Shown here: positions 43,444 through 51,912 of the stretch, in pieces
Layout of the letters: each line of letters starts with the position of its first letter
Numbering within the stretch: the stretch's first letter is position 1
NCBI GenBank assembly: GCA_019752045.1
Contig: JAIEMP010000015.1
Location: 62,001 to 126,000 of the forward strand
Length of the DNA stretch: 64,000 nucleotides
Origin: Chitinophagaceae bacterium
GTDB lineage: Bacteria; Bacteroidota; Bacteroidia; Chitinophagales; Chitinophagaceae
Direction of reading: 5' to 3'
Position numbers and translations under genes: made by a program
Notes under the pieces: model-generated
Databases searched by the model: none
What the model saw: the letters and a program-made list of their open reading frames with translations, nothing else
Told to the model about the DNA's origin: nothing

Positions 43444-44937
43444 ATGTCAAAAAACGTTTCCAAATACTTACATACCGAAATGGATAAAGCTGCCGGTGTA
43501 AGACATATGAGTCACCGCACTAAGATTGTAGCTACAGTTGGGCCTGCCTGTGATACCTACGACAAGCTGCTTCAACTTGTAAAATCAGGTGTAAATGTAT
43601 TTCGCTTAAACTTTTCACATGGCGGCCATGAAGATAAAGCGCAGATCATCGAACATATCCGGAACATCAATAAAAACGAACCATATAACATTGCAATCCT
43701 TGGCGATCTGCAGGGGCCAAAACTCCGTGTAGGTGAAATGGAAGGTGGTGGTATTGATGTGGCTGAAGGAGATATTCTAACCTTCACCAATGAAAAATTG
43801 GTGGGAACAAAAGAACGCATTTATGTTTCCTATCCCGATCTGCACAAAGATGTAAAACCGGGCAATATTATTTTAATTGACGATGGTAAACTGGAAGTAA
43901 AAGTTGTGGGCATTACCCGTGAAAAAGATGTGCAGGTGCAGGTTACATTAGGCGGTAAATTATCATCAAAAAAAGGAATCAACTTACCCGATACAAAAAT
44001 TTCTTTACCAGCTTTAACTGATAAAGACCTGGCTGATCTTGAATTTATTATTGATCAGGAGCTGGATTGGGTGGCACTTTCATTTGTTCGTAATGTAAAA
44101 GACATCATCATTCTGCGCAACAAATTAGATGAGCGGAAAAGCAAGAGTAAGATCATTGCAAAAATTGAAAAGCCCGAAGCGGTTGCCAATATCCGTGACA
44201 TCATCATCGAAAGCGATGGTATCATGATTGCACGTGGTGATCTTGGTGTTGAACTTCCTGTAGAACAGGTTCCGTTGATTCAAAAAGACATCATTAAGAA
44301 ATGTATCCATCGTGCAAAGCCCGTGATTGTGGCAACGCAAATGATGGAAAGTATGATAGACAGAGTAAAGCCCAACAGAAGTGAAATTACAGACGTTGCC
44401 AATGCTGTACTGGAAGGTGCCGATGCAGTGATGCTGAGTGGTGAAACAGCTACCGGTAACCACCCTTCACTGGTTGTAGAAACCATGTGCAAGATCATTG
44501 AAGAAGTTGAAACCAGTTCTTATTACCGATACGATCGTGAAGAAGATCTGAAACCTCAACCCCACTCTCCTTCTTTCTTGAGTGATGCCATTTGTTACAA
44601 CGCCTGCGAGATTGCAAAAGATGTACATGCAGCTGCATTAATAGGAATGACGCAAAGCGGTTACACGGGTTTTATGCTCAGCAGCTTCAGACCAAAAGCT
44701 CCGCTCTTTATTTTTACAAAAGAACGCACATTGGTGAATCAACTTAGTTTAAGCTGGGGTGTACGTGCCTTTTACTATTCAGAAGAGATAAGTGTTGATG
44801 GCATCATTAACGACCAGATCAATATCTTAAAAGAACGTGGTTTTGTAAAAACAGGCGAAATTGTTGTAAACACAGGCAGCACACCCGTACACCTGCACTT
44901 ACCTACCAACCTGATTAAAATTACAGTTGTTGATTAA
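43444..44937 (+). CDS. pyk: Pyruvate kinase
   Basis: Pyk converts phosphoenolpyruvate and ADP to pyruvate and ATP. The 497 residues show the barrel start RTKIVATVGPACDTYDKLLQL, FRLNFSHGGHEDK, the substrate-site GIMIARGDLGVELPVEQVP (near 260) and MLSGETATGNHP. A C-terminal allosteric domain follows. It is the third gene after pfkA on the same strand and ends at a strong terminator. The start MSKNVSKYLHTEMDKAAG is about 20 residues longer than usual. Confidence 0.97.
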   Translation: MSKNVSKYLHTEMDKAAGVRHMSHRTKIVATVGPACDTYDKLLQLVKSGVNVFRLNFSHGGHEDKAQIIEHIRNINKNEPYNIAILGDLQGPKLRVGEMEGGGIDVAEGDILTFTNEKLVGTKERIYVSYPDLHKDVKPGNIILIDDGKLEVKVVGITREKDVQVQVTLGGKLSSKKGINLPDTKISLPALTDKDLADLEFIIDQELDWVALSFVRNVKDIIILRNKLDERKSKSKIIAKIEKPEAVANIRDIIIESDGIMIARGDLGVELPVEQVPLIQKDIIKKCIHRAKPVIVATQMMESMIDRVKPNRSEITDVANAVLEGADAVMLSGETATGNHPSLVVETMCKIIEEVETSSYYRYDREEDLKPQPHSPSFLSDAICYNACEIAKDVHAAALIGMTQSGYTGFMLSSFRPKAPLFIFTKERTLVNQLSLSWGVRAFYYSEEISVDGIINDQINILKERGFVKTGEIVVNTGSTPVHLHLPTNLIKITVVD

Positions 44938-44960
44938 CGACAATCTGCATTAAGTAAATA

Positions 44961-44986
44961 ACGCCCCGAATTTCGGGGCGTTTTTG
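44961..44986 (+). terminator. Terminator after pyk
   Basis: ACGCCCCG and CGGGGCGT pair around AATTT and run into TTTTT. The T tract excludes the TTG start at 44984 given in the track for pxpB. Confidence 0.9.
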
Positions 44987-45007
44987 TTTGCTGATTTTGT
45001 ATTTTCA

Positions 45008-45733
45008 ATGCTCATGCAGCACATTCAATACACATCACTGAGTGAAACAGCTGTGTTGCTTTCATTTGGCAATACAATAAGCGAACAGCTGCATCAACAG
45101 GTGATGCAGATAAAAAATATTCTGGAACAGGATCCTTTTAAAGGATTTGTTGAAACGGTGCCTGCGTACAATTCACTGGCTGTATATTACAATCCGGCAG
45201 AAGTTGTTCAGCAACAGGGAACCATTGCGGCTGCTGTCATTTATCAACTGAAAAAAACAGTTGATGCTGCAGAGTTGACCATAAACAATACGACCGCTTC
45301 TCCTGTAATAAACATTCCAGTATGTTATGATGAAGAATATGGCATTGATTTGCAGGAATTATCTGTACAATTAAATCTTTCAGTTGATGAAATCATTCAA
45401 CTGCATACTAAACCTGTTTATACCATTTACATGATTGGTTTTACACCCGGCTTTCCGTACATGGGAACAGTGGATGAAAAATTAGCGACCAAACGAAAAG
45501 CCCAGCCAAGAGTGCAGGTGCCTGCAGGTTCGGTTGCCATTGCAGGTAATCAAACAGGCATCTATCCTTTAGCAACACCGGGCGGCTGGAATATTATTGG
45601 CCGATCAGCCATCAATGTATTTGATCAGCAAAAAGAAAATCCATTCCTGCTGAAAGCAGGTGATCAGGTTCAATTTAGATCAGTAACAAAAAAAGAATTT
45701 GCAATACTTGTTGCTAAACAATTAACCAAATGA
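45008..45733 (+). CDS. pxpB: 5-oxoprolinase subunit B
   Basis: PxpB is one of three subunits that hydrolyse 5-oxoproline to glutamate with ATP. The product resembles allophanate hydrolase subunit 1/KipI: YTSLSETAVLLSFG at the start, VCYDEEYGIDLQEL in the middle and YMIGFTPGFPYMGTVDEKL near residue 140, then PAGSVAIAGNQTGIYPLATPGGW. ATG 45008 is preferred, ATG 45014 is possible; the track TTG lies in the pyk terminator. It overlaps pxpC by four bases (ATGA). Confidence 0.93.
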   Translation: MLMQHIQYTSLSETAVLLSFGNTISEQLHQQVMQIKNILEQDPFKGFVETVPAYNSLAVYYNPAEVVQQQGTIAAAVIYQLKKTVDAAELTINNTTASPVINIPVCYDEEYGIDLQELSVQLNLSVDEIIQLHTKPVYTIYMIGFTPGFPYMGTVDEKLATKRKAQPRVQVPAGSVAIAGNQTGIYPLATPGGWNIIGRSAINVFDQQKENPFLLKAGDQVQFRSVTKKEFAILVAKQLTK

Positions 45734-46716
45734 CAGGATCAGTGATTCATATTGAACAATGCGGATTCTTAACCACACTTCAGGATGCAGGCAGGCAGGG
45801 CTTTCAGCAATTTGGTGTGAGCAAAGGCGGAGCAATGGATACACAATCAGCAGTACTGGCAAACATACTCATTGGCAATGATGCAACAGAAGCTGTGTTA
45901 GAAATCACACAATCGCCACATCGTTTTCATTTTCTACAAGACAGCGTTGTTGCATTTACAGGTGGGGGTTTGCAACCGCAATTTAATGCTCAACCCGTTA
46001 AATTAAATCAGCCAGTATTCATTCCGGCCAATTCTGTTATTGAGTTGAAACAACAATTGCCCGGTTTTCGTTTGTACATGGCCGTTGCAGGTGGATATAA
46101 AAGCGATTCATTTCTCAACAGTCATTCCACTTCCCTGCTTGTTAAAGCCGGAGGTCATCATGGAAGATCATTAAAGAAAGGAGACCTGTTGCTCATGAAA
46201 GAATCTTTAACTGATGTACAGAAAAATTTGTTGACAGTATTGCAATCGGGGGCAATTGTTCAATTGAATTACAACATCCCAACCTTTGATACAAATATCA
46301 TCAGAATCATAAAAGGCATTGAATGGAATGCACTGAAGGATGCATCACAAACTGCATTTACTACAAATCAGTTTACAGTGAGTGCACAAAGCAACCGGAT
46401 GGGTTATCGTTTAAGTGGAACAACATTACAAACAGAGCAGCCTTGCGAAATCATTTCATCTCCTGTAACACAGGGAACCATACAATTAACGCCCTCCGGC
46501 GAACTGATTGCGTTAATGGCCGATGGACAAACCATTGGAGGCTATCCACGCATTGGGCAGGTATGTGCAGCAGACATTCCTGTGCTGGCACAAAAAAAGC
46601 CGGGTGATGAAATTCATTTTCAACTGATCAGTTTACAGGAAGCAGAAGAATTATATTTGAAGAATGTGAACAAGCTAAATGAAGTGAAAGAATTGATATA
46701 TCGAATTGCCAATTAA
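45730..46716 (+). CDS. pxpC: 5-oxoprolinase subunit C
   Basis: PxpC is the partner of PxpB, of the biotin-dependent-carboxyltransferase/KipA family. The start CGFLTTLQDAGRQGFQQFGVSKGGAMD is a landmark, followed by AFTGGGLQPQF and MGYRLSGTTLQ (about residue 222) and GGYPRIGQVCAADIP. The length of 328 fits. The overlap with pxpB implies coupled translation. A 90-base gap with a hairpin repeat separates it from pxpA. Confidence 0.93.
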   Translation: MTGSVIHIEQCGFLTTLQDAGRQGFQQFGVSKGGAMDTQSAVLANILIGNDATEAVLEITQSPHRFHFLQDSVVAFTGGGLQPQFNAQPVKLNQPVFIPANSVIELKQQLPGFRLYMAVAGGYKSDSFLNSHSTSLLVKAGGHHGRSLKKGDLLLMKESLTDVQKNLLTVLQSGAIVQLNYNIPTFDTNIIRIIKGIEWNALKDASQTAFTTNQFTVSAQSNRMGYRLSGTTLQTEQPCEIISSPVTQGTIQLTPSGELIALMADGQTIGGYPRIGQVCAADIPVLAQKKPGDEIHFQLISLQEAEELYLKNVNKLNEVKELIYRIAN

Positions 46717-46723
46717 AATATGG

Positions 46724-46793
46724 CACACAGAGACACAGAGAAGAAAGAGTAAAATAACTTGCATTTCCTCCGTGCACTCTGTGCCTCTGTGTG
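46724..46793. repeat. CACAGAG-type inverted repeat inside the pxp operon
   Basis: CACACAGAGACACAGAG (46724-46740) and CTCTGTGCCTCTGTGTG (46777-46793) match at 16 of 17 bases when one is inverted. They form a long hairpin between pxpC and pxpA, which may affect read-through or mRNA stability. Confidence 0.8.
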
Positions 46794-46806
46794 ATAAATA
46801 AAAACC

Positions 46807-47547
46807 ATGAAACAAATTGATCTCAATTGTGATTTAGGTGAAGGCATAAACACTGATGAGCAGATTATTCCACTCATCAGTTCTGCAAATATTGCCTGTG
46901 GCTTTCATGCAGGTGATGTTGATACCATGAACAGAATCATTGCAAAATGTTTGCAACATGGAGTTGCCATTGGTGCACATCCTTCCTGGCCTGATAAAGA
47001 AAATTTTGGCCGGAAAGAAATGCAACGATCAGCAGAAGAACTCTATGAACTTGTTATTGAGCAACTCAACATCCTTTCAACGCTTGCGAAAGAACAAGGA
47101 AGCAAATTACATCATGTAAAACCGCATGGCGCATTATACAATCAATCAGCAAAAGATAAAACCATCGCTGCAACCATAGCAAATGCAGTGAAAGATTTTG
47201 ACAGCACTTTAATCTTATTTGGTTTAAGCGGAAGTTATTCGATTACAGAAGCAGAAAAGAATGGATTAAAAATCGCCAATGAAGTATTTGCTGACCGTAC
47301 TTATCAGGATGATGGCAGCTTAACAGCCCGCTCTCAACCCAATGCCTTAATTGAAGATGAACAGAAAGCGGTAGCGCAGGCTTTGCAAATGATTACACAG
47401 CAAACGGTCACTTCCATTACAGGAAAACAAATTCCGCTCATTGCAGATACCATTTGTATTCATGGCGACGGCGCAAATGCAGTTGCGTTTGCAAAAGCTA
47501 TTTCGGTTGCATTAAAACAAAACCACATTGACATCAAAACAAACTAA
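46807..47547 (+). CDS. pxpA: 5-oxoprolinase subunit A
   Basis: PxpA (LamB/YcsF family) is the third subunit, thought to hydrolyse the phosphorylated intermediate. The N-terminus is IDLNCDLGEGINTDEQIIPLIS, followed by SANIACGFHAGDVDTM, GAHPSWPDKENFGR and VKPHGALYNQ. The length of 246 fits. The last 20 bases overlap the transporter gene. Together with pxpB and pxpC it forms the complete prokaryotic 5-oxoprolinase. Confidence 0.95.
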   Translation: MKQIDLNCDLGEGINTDEQIIPLISSANIACGFHAGDVDTMNRIIAKCLQHGVAIGAHPSWPDKENFGRKEMQRSAEELYELVIEQLNILSTLAKEQGSKLHHVKPHGALYNQSAKDKTIAATIANAVKDFDSTLILFGLSGSYSITEAEKNGLKIANEVFADRTYQDDGSLTARSQPNALIEDEQKAVAQALQMITQQTVTSITGKQIPLIADTICIHGDGANAVAFAKAISVALKQNHIDIKTN

Positions 47548-48724
47548 TTGGAAATTACTGGGCGGCAAAGGTGCCGGAGCAGCATTCCTTATGGCAACAT
47601 CTGCCATTGGTCCGGGCTTCTTAACACAAACCACTGTATTTACACAGCAGCTTCTTGCCAGCATGGGTTTTGTCATTCTTGTTTCAGTGCTGATTGATAT
47701 TGTTGCACAACTCAACATCTGGCAAATACTCACTGCCAACAAAAAACGTGGATCAGAACTGGCTAATGAAGTAATACCGGGCAGTGGTCATGTTTTAACG
47801 GTTTTAATCTGCATGGGCGGACTTGCGTTTAACATTGGCAATATTTCAGGAGCAGGTTTAGGTTTAAATATTTTATTTCCTGTGAGTGTTGAAACCGGAA
47901 GCATCATCAGTGCTGTTATTGCCATCGTTATTTTTCTGTCGAAAGATATTTCAAAAGCAATGGATCTGTTTGTAAAACTGCTTGGGATATTAATGCTGGT
48001 TCTCATGCTTTATCTAGTCATCTTTTCACAGCCACCGTTAGGAGAAGTGGTTCATCGTACTTTTATTCCATCAACAATTAATCTTACTTCTATTGTAACA
48101 TTGGTAGGCGGCACAGTGGGTGGTTATATTACGTTTGCCGGTGCACATCGTTTACTGGAGGACAAAACTGCAAGCCTTAGTATGAAGGAAGTAAAACGAA
48201 GTGCAGTAAACGGCATTGTCTTAACTGCCTGCATGCGCATTTTATTATTCCTTGCAGTGCTGGGTGTAATCACAAAAGGTTTTCAACTCAATCCTGCAAA
48301 TCCCACTGCATCTGTTTTTGAATCTGTATTGGGAGTAACGGGTTATAAATTATTTGGGATTGTATTGTGGAGTGCGGCCATCACATCAGTAGTTGGTTCT
48401 GCATTTACATCTGTTACCTTCTTAAAAACATTGCACCCATTCTTTGATCGTTGGCAACGGCTTACCATCATTACATTCATCCTTATTTCAACGGGAATCT
48501 TTTTATACATAGGTAAACCAATTCTTATTCTGGTGTTGGTTGGGGCATTAAATGGTTTTATCTTACCTTTCTCCTTAGGTTTGATGTTATGGATCATGAT
48601 GAAACGAAAACTTGATCATTACCATCATCCCAAGTGGTTACTCTGGAGCGGATGGATGGTTGTACTGTTGATGTTATGGATGAGTGTGATCACAGTTATA
48701 AATGAACTTCCAAAATTATTTTAA
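47528..48724 (+). CDS. NRAMP-fold transporter of YcsG type, lacking metal-site motifs
   Basis: The 398-residue protein has about eleven membrane helices and an NRAMP-like start (GAAFLMATSAIGPGFLTQTT). The DPGN motif that binds metal in true NRAMPs is not present; the aligned place reads TQQL. The MPH motif of helix six is also absent (GGTVGGYITFAGAHRLLED). It resembles YcsG of Bacillus, encoded beside ycsF and kipI/kipA. The likely start is TTG 47528, overlapping pxpA by 20 bases; the next Met is too far inside helix one. Probably it carries 5-oxoproline or a related compound, which is inference from position. Confidence 0.8.
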   Translation: MTSKQTNWKLLGGKGAGAAFLMATSAIGPGFLTQTTVFTQQLLASMGFVILVSVLIDIVAQLNIWQILTANKKRGSELANEVIPGSGHVLTVLICMGGLAFNIGNISGAGLGLNILFPVSVETGSIISAVIAIVIFLSKDISKAMDLFVKLLGILMLVLMLYLVIFSQPPLGEVVHRTFIPSTINLTSIVTLVGGTVGGYITFAGAHRLLEDKTASLSMKEVKRSAVNGIVLTACMRILLFLAVLGVITKGFQLNPANPTASVFESVLGVTGYKLFGIVLWSAAITSVVGSAFTSVTFLKTLHPFFDRWQRLTIITFILISTGIFLYIGKPILILVLVGALNGFILPFSLGLMLWIMMKRKLDHYHHPKWLLWSGWMVVLLMLWMSVITVINELPKLF

Positions 48725-48729
48725 TAAAT

Positions 48730-49281
48730 ATGCCTGCTGTTGACCCATATTGTATGTATTATGTTGCGGTGCTTTGTCCAACTGCTATTAATGAAAGAGT
48801 GGAACAACATAAATTATGGATGAGAGATCGTTTTGGTTGTACCGTTGCATTAAAATCACCGGCACATATTACATTGGTAACTCCTTTCTGGCTCGATCGT
48901 TTATCAGAACAAACATTACTGGAAACATTAGAAGCTCTACAAACAGATTTACCTCCTGTTGAAATTCAGTTGCAAAGTTTCTCTCACTTCAGCAACAGAG
49001 TACTTTTTATTAAGGTAAATGAAGACCCTTTATTAAACAGCTTACGCAAACAAGTAGAAGATCAATTTATACAGGCATTGGGTAGAGCCATCAAACCCGA
49101 TACACGGCCTTTTCACCCGCACATCACCATTGCGAACAGAGATATGAAACCGGGCGACTTTGATGAAGCATGGCAACATTTTTCAAACCAATCTTTTGAA
49201 GAAAGTTTTCAAACCAATACCATTTCATTGCTAAAATTAACAGATGACAAATGGAATGTTCTTGCGGAGAAACAGTATTAA
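48730..49281 (+). CDS. 2H phosphoesterase (LigT/ThpR-like)
   Basis: Two HxT-type motifs mark the 2H superfamily: HITLVTP (near residue 45) and HPHITIAN (near 129). LigT/ThpR proteins open 2',3'-cyclic phosphates of RNA ends. It has 183 residues. It lies five bases after the transporter gene and could be in the same transcript, though no functional link to 5-oxoproline is known. Confidence 0.85.
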   Translation: MPAVDPYCMYYVAVLCPTAINERVEQHKLWMRDRFGCTVALKSPAHITLVTPFWLDRLSEQTLLETLEALQTDLPPVEIQLQSFSHFSNRVLFIKVNEDPLLNSLRKQVEDQFIQALGRAIKPDTRPFHPHITIANRDMKPGDFDEAWQHFSNQSFEESFQTNTISLLKLTDDKWNVLAEKQY

Positions 49282-49358
49282 CAGGCCTTTGCGCTATTAT
49301 ATAACCGGTTAAGCGGCTTTCATTCAAATTTAATAACTTCCCTTCTTAAATTATTTGC

Positions 49359-51236
49359 ATGAGAAAACTCTTCTGTACAATTTCAGCATTCTTTTTATTG
49401 TCGGTGCTTATTGCACAAACAGCCAATCCGCAGGATTCGGCGTGGATCAAAGACAACTATACCAAAAAGGAGATTTACATTACTATGCGGGATGGTGTAA
49501 AACTGTTTACTGCGGTTTATGCACCAAAAGATAACAGCGAGCCTCATCCTATTCTCATGACCCGCACACCATACTCCTGTGCACCTTATGGAGAAGCAAA
49601 TTTTCGTACGTTCTGGAACAATCATTGGCGTTATTATATGCGCAGGAACTACATCATTGTAATACAGGATGTACGTGGCCGTTGGATGAGTGAAGGTGTG
49701 TTTGAAGATGTACGTCCGTACAACCCCAATAAAAAAGACAAAGAGATAGACGAAGCAAGTGACACCTACGATGCCATTGATTGGTTGGTAAAAAATCAAC
49801 CCAACAACAATAACAAAGTGGGCATCTTTGGCATTTCTTATCCCGGCTTCTACTCTACCATGGCAGCATTGAGCAATCATCCGAGTTTAAAAGCTGTAAG
49901 CCCGCAGGCACCTGTAACAGATTGGTTCATGGGCGATGACTTTCATCACAATGGTGCATTTTTTCAAATGGATGGATTTTCGTTTTATTCTTCTTTTGGA
50001 AAACCAAGACCAAAACCAACAACGGTTGGCTCACCCGGTTTTCAATTCCCCACAAGAGATGCGTATAAATTTTATTTAGAAGCAGGCAGTACAAAAAACC
50101 TGGCGAAATTAATTGGTGACAGTATTGCGTTCTGGCATGAGATGTACAAACATCCCAACTACGACAGCTGGTGGCAGGCACGTAACGTTCGCAACTTTGT
50201 AAACAATATTCCCGCCAACACGGCAACATTGGTTGTTGGTGGTTTGTTTGATGCAGAAGATTGTTACGGTGCATGGCGTACCTATGAAGCCATTGAAAAG
50301 AAAGCAAAAAATAATAACCGTATTGTAATGGGTCCCTGGTATCATGGACAATGGGCAAGCACCGATGGAACAAAGATGGGTAATGCACAATTCGGCAGTA
50401 ACACATCAACATGGTATCAGAACGAAATTGAAATTCCTTTCTTCATGCACCACCTCGAAGGAAAAGCGAATGTGGAAGATTTAGCAGAAGCAACTGTTTT
50501 TTTTACCGGAGAAAATAAATGGCGCAATTTTTCACAATGGCCCGCTGCGAATGTTGAGAACAAACCGATTTTCTTGCAACAAAACGGAAAACTGGATTGG
50601 AGCAAACCCTCCAACACAAAGGGTTTCAGTGAATATGTAAGTGATCCGGCCAAACCTGTTCCCTATACAGAAGATGTACACTTTAGTCGTACTGTTGCTT
50701 ACATGACCGATGATCAGCGTTTTGCCAACAGAAGAACAGATGTGCTTTCGTTTCAAACAGAAGTATTAACAGATGATATAACGCTTGCAGGAACAGTTAT
50801 TGCAGATCTGCTTGCAAGCATCTCAACAACCGATGCTGATTTTGTGGTGAAGTTGATTGATGTATTTCCAAGTGACTTTACATATCCAGGTGACAGACAA
50901 GCAGCAGGCAGTTATCCCATGGGCGATTATCAAATGCTGGTGCGTGGTGAAGTGATGCGTGGAAAATTCAGAAATAGTTTTGAAGTACCGGTTGCTTTTA
51001 CTCCGAATAAAATTGAGAAAGTAAAATTCGAATTGCCAGATGTGGCGCATACATTCAAAAAAGGGCATCGTATCATGATCCAGATTCAAAGCAGCTGGTT
51101 CCCATTGGTTGATCGCAATCCGCAGAAGTTTGTAAATATTTACGAAGCTGTTGAAAGCGATTACCAGAAAGCAACCATTAAGATCTGGCACGATGCAAAG
51201 AATGCATCGAATATTGTATTACCGGTGTTAAAATGA
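49359..51236 (+). CDS. CocE/NonD family hydrolase, exported
   Basis: The N-terminus is a signal peptide (MRKLFCTISAFFLLSVLIAQ). The alpha/beta-hydrolase domain has IYITMRDGVKLFTAVYAPK, VIQDVRGRWMSEGVFEDV, and the catalytic Ser in GIFGISYPGFYST (about residue 162). VVGGLFDAEDCYG provides the Asp region. A C-terminal beta-sandwich follows with the DVAHTFKKGHRIMIQI ending. It belongs to the X-Pro dipeptidyl-peptidase/acylase class, S15, and probably cleaves peptides or esters in the periplasm. The exact substrate is unknown. Confidence 0.9.
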   Translation: MRKLFCTISAFFLLSVLIAQTANPQDSAWIKDNYTKKEIYITMRDGVKLFTAVYAPKDNSEPHPILMTRTPYSCAPYGEANFRTFWNNHWRYYMRRNYIIVIQDVRGRWMSEGVFEDVRPYNPNKKDKEIDEASDTYDAIDWLVKNQPNNNNKVGIFGISYPGFYSTMAALSNHPSLKAVSPQAPVTDWFMGDDFHHNGAFFQMDGFSFYSSFGKPRPKPTTVGSPGFQFPTRDAYKFYLEAGSTKNLAKLIGDSIAFWHEMYKHPNYDSWWQARNVRNFVNNIPANTATLVVGGLFDAEDCYGAWRTYEAIEKKAKNNNRIVMGPWYHGQWASTDGTKMGNAQFGSNTSTWYQNEIEIPFFMHHLEGKANVEDLAEATVFFTGENKWRNFSQWPAANVENKPIFLQQNGKLDWSKPSNTKGFSEYVSDPAKPVPYTEDVHFSRTVAYMTDDQRFANRRTDVLSFQTEVLTDDITLAGTVIADLLASISTTDADFVVKLIDVFPSDFTYPGDRQAAGSYPMGDYQMLVRGEVMRGKFRNSFEVPVAFTPNKIEKVKFELPDVAHTFKKGHRIMIQIQSSWFPLVDRNPQKFVNIYEAVESDYQKATIKIWHDAKNASNIVLPVLK

Positions 51237-51264
51237 TTTTGTAATTTTAAGTAAAGCATACGCT

Positions 51265-51501
51265 ATGGAAGGTATATATATTGAACCGGCAACAGAAAGA
51301 GAGTTGGAAATACTAAAATCTATTGCCAAATTAATTGGTGCAAAGGCTCATGTTCTCTCTGAAAAAGAAAGTAAATATTTAGCCGGTTTAAAAATGATTG
51401 AAATAGCTGAAAGCCTTCCAAAATATGAAATTACAGATGATGAAATTATGAACCTGATGAAAGAAGCGGAGGAGGAAATATACGGTAAACCAAAAAAATG
51501 A
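51265..51501 (+). CDS. Antitoxin-like small protein of a PIN toxin pair
   Basis: The 78-residue protein is acidic and helical (ATERELEILKSIAKLIGAKA, then YEITDDEIMNLMKEAEEEI), a pattern of DUF2683-type antitoxins. It overlaps the PIN gene by four bases (ATGA), typical of a toxin-antitoxin pair. DNA binding and neutralising regions cannot be assigned by eye. It lies 28 bases after the CocE gene, so it could also be read with that gene. Confidence 0.75.
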   Translation: MEGIYIEPATERELEILKSIAKLIGAKAHVLSEKESKYLAGLKMIEIAESLPKYEITDDEIMNLMKEAEEEIYGKPKK

Positions 51502-51905
51502 ACGTAGTAATTGACACCAATTGGCTGATCAGTTATTTGATGAAGCAGGAAACCAGTCAGCTGAAATTAATATTACAGGATATTGATATTAGATTATTTA
51601 CCGATGAGGAACAGATAAAGGAATTCACTAAAATTGTTTATCTGCCCAAGTTCAGGAATTATTTCCCATTAGAACCTGCTCTTGAATTTCTCAGGTATTT
51701 CACAAACCGTTGCAATATTGTTTCAGTTGTCAGCAATATTGAAATTTGCCGTGACCCAAAGGATAATTTTCTTCTGGCCATTTCAAAAGATGCTGATGCT
51801 GATTATTTATTAACCGGAGATAAAGACTTACTTATTTTAGAAAAGTTTGAACAAACTATCATTTGCACACTATCTCACTTTATTGAACACTACCTGCCAA
51901 AATAA
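51498..51905 (+). CDS. PIN-domain ribonuclease toxin (COG1569-like)
   Basis: The PIN fold begins with VVIDTNWLISYLM (Asp 6). The later acidic residues are in CRDPKDNFLLAIS and DYLLTGDKDLL, so the four-acid Mg2+ site is complete. Such toxins cut RNA and are held inactive by the antitoxin of the overlapping upstream gene. It ends seven bases before the GH20 start, so the pair is wedged between a hydrolase and a hexosaminidase gene. Confidence 0.88.
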   Translation: MNVVIDTNWLISYLMKQETSQLKLILQDIDIRLFTDEEQIKEFTKIVYLPKFRNYFPLEPALEFLRYFTNRCNIVSVVSNIEICRDPKDNFLLAISKDADADYLLTGDKDLLILEKFEQTIICTLSHFIEHYLPK

Positions 51906-51912
51906 AAATAAA

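Noticed and set aside
44984-45007. TTG start for pxpB given by the ORF track
   Set aside because: It lies in the T tract of the pyk terminator; the family N-terminus begins near ATG 45008 or 45014.
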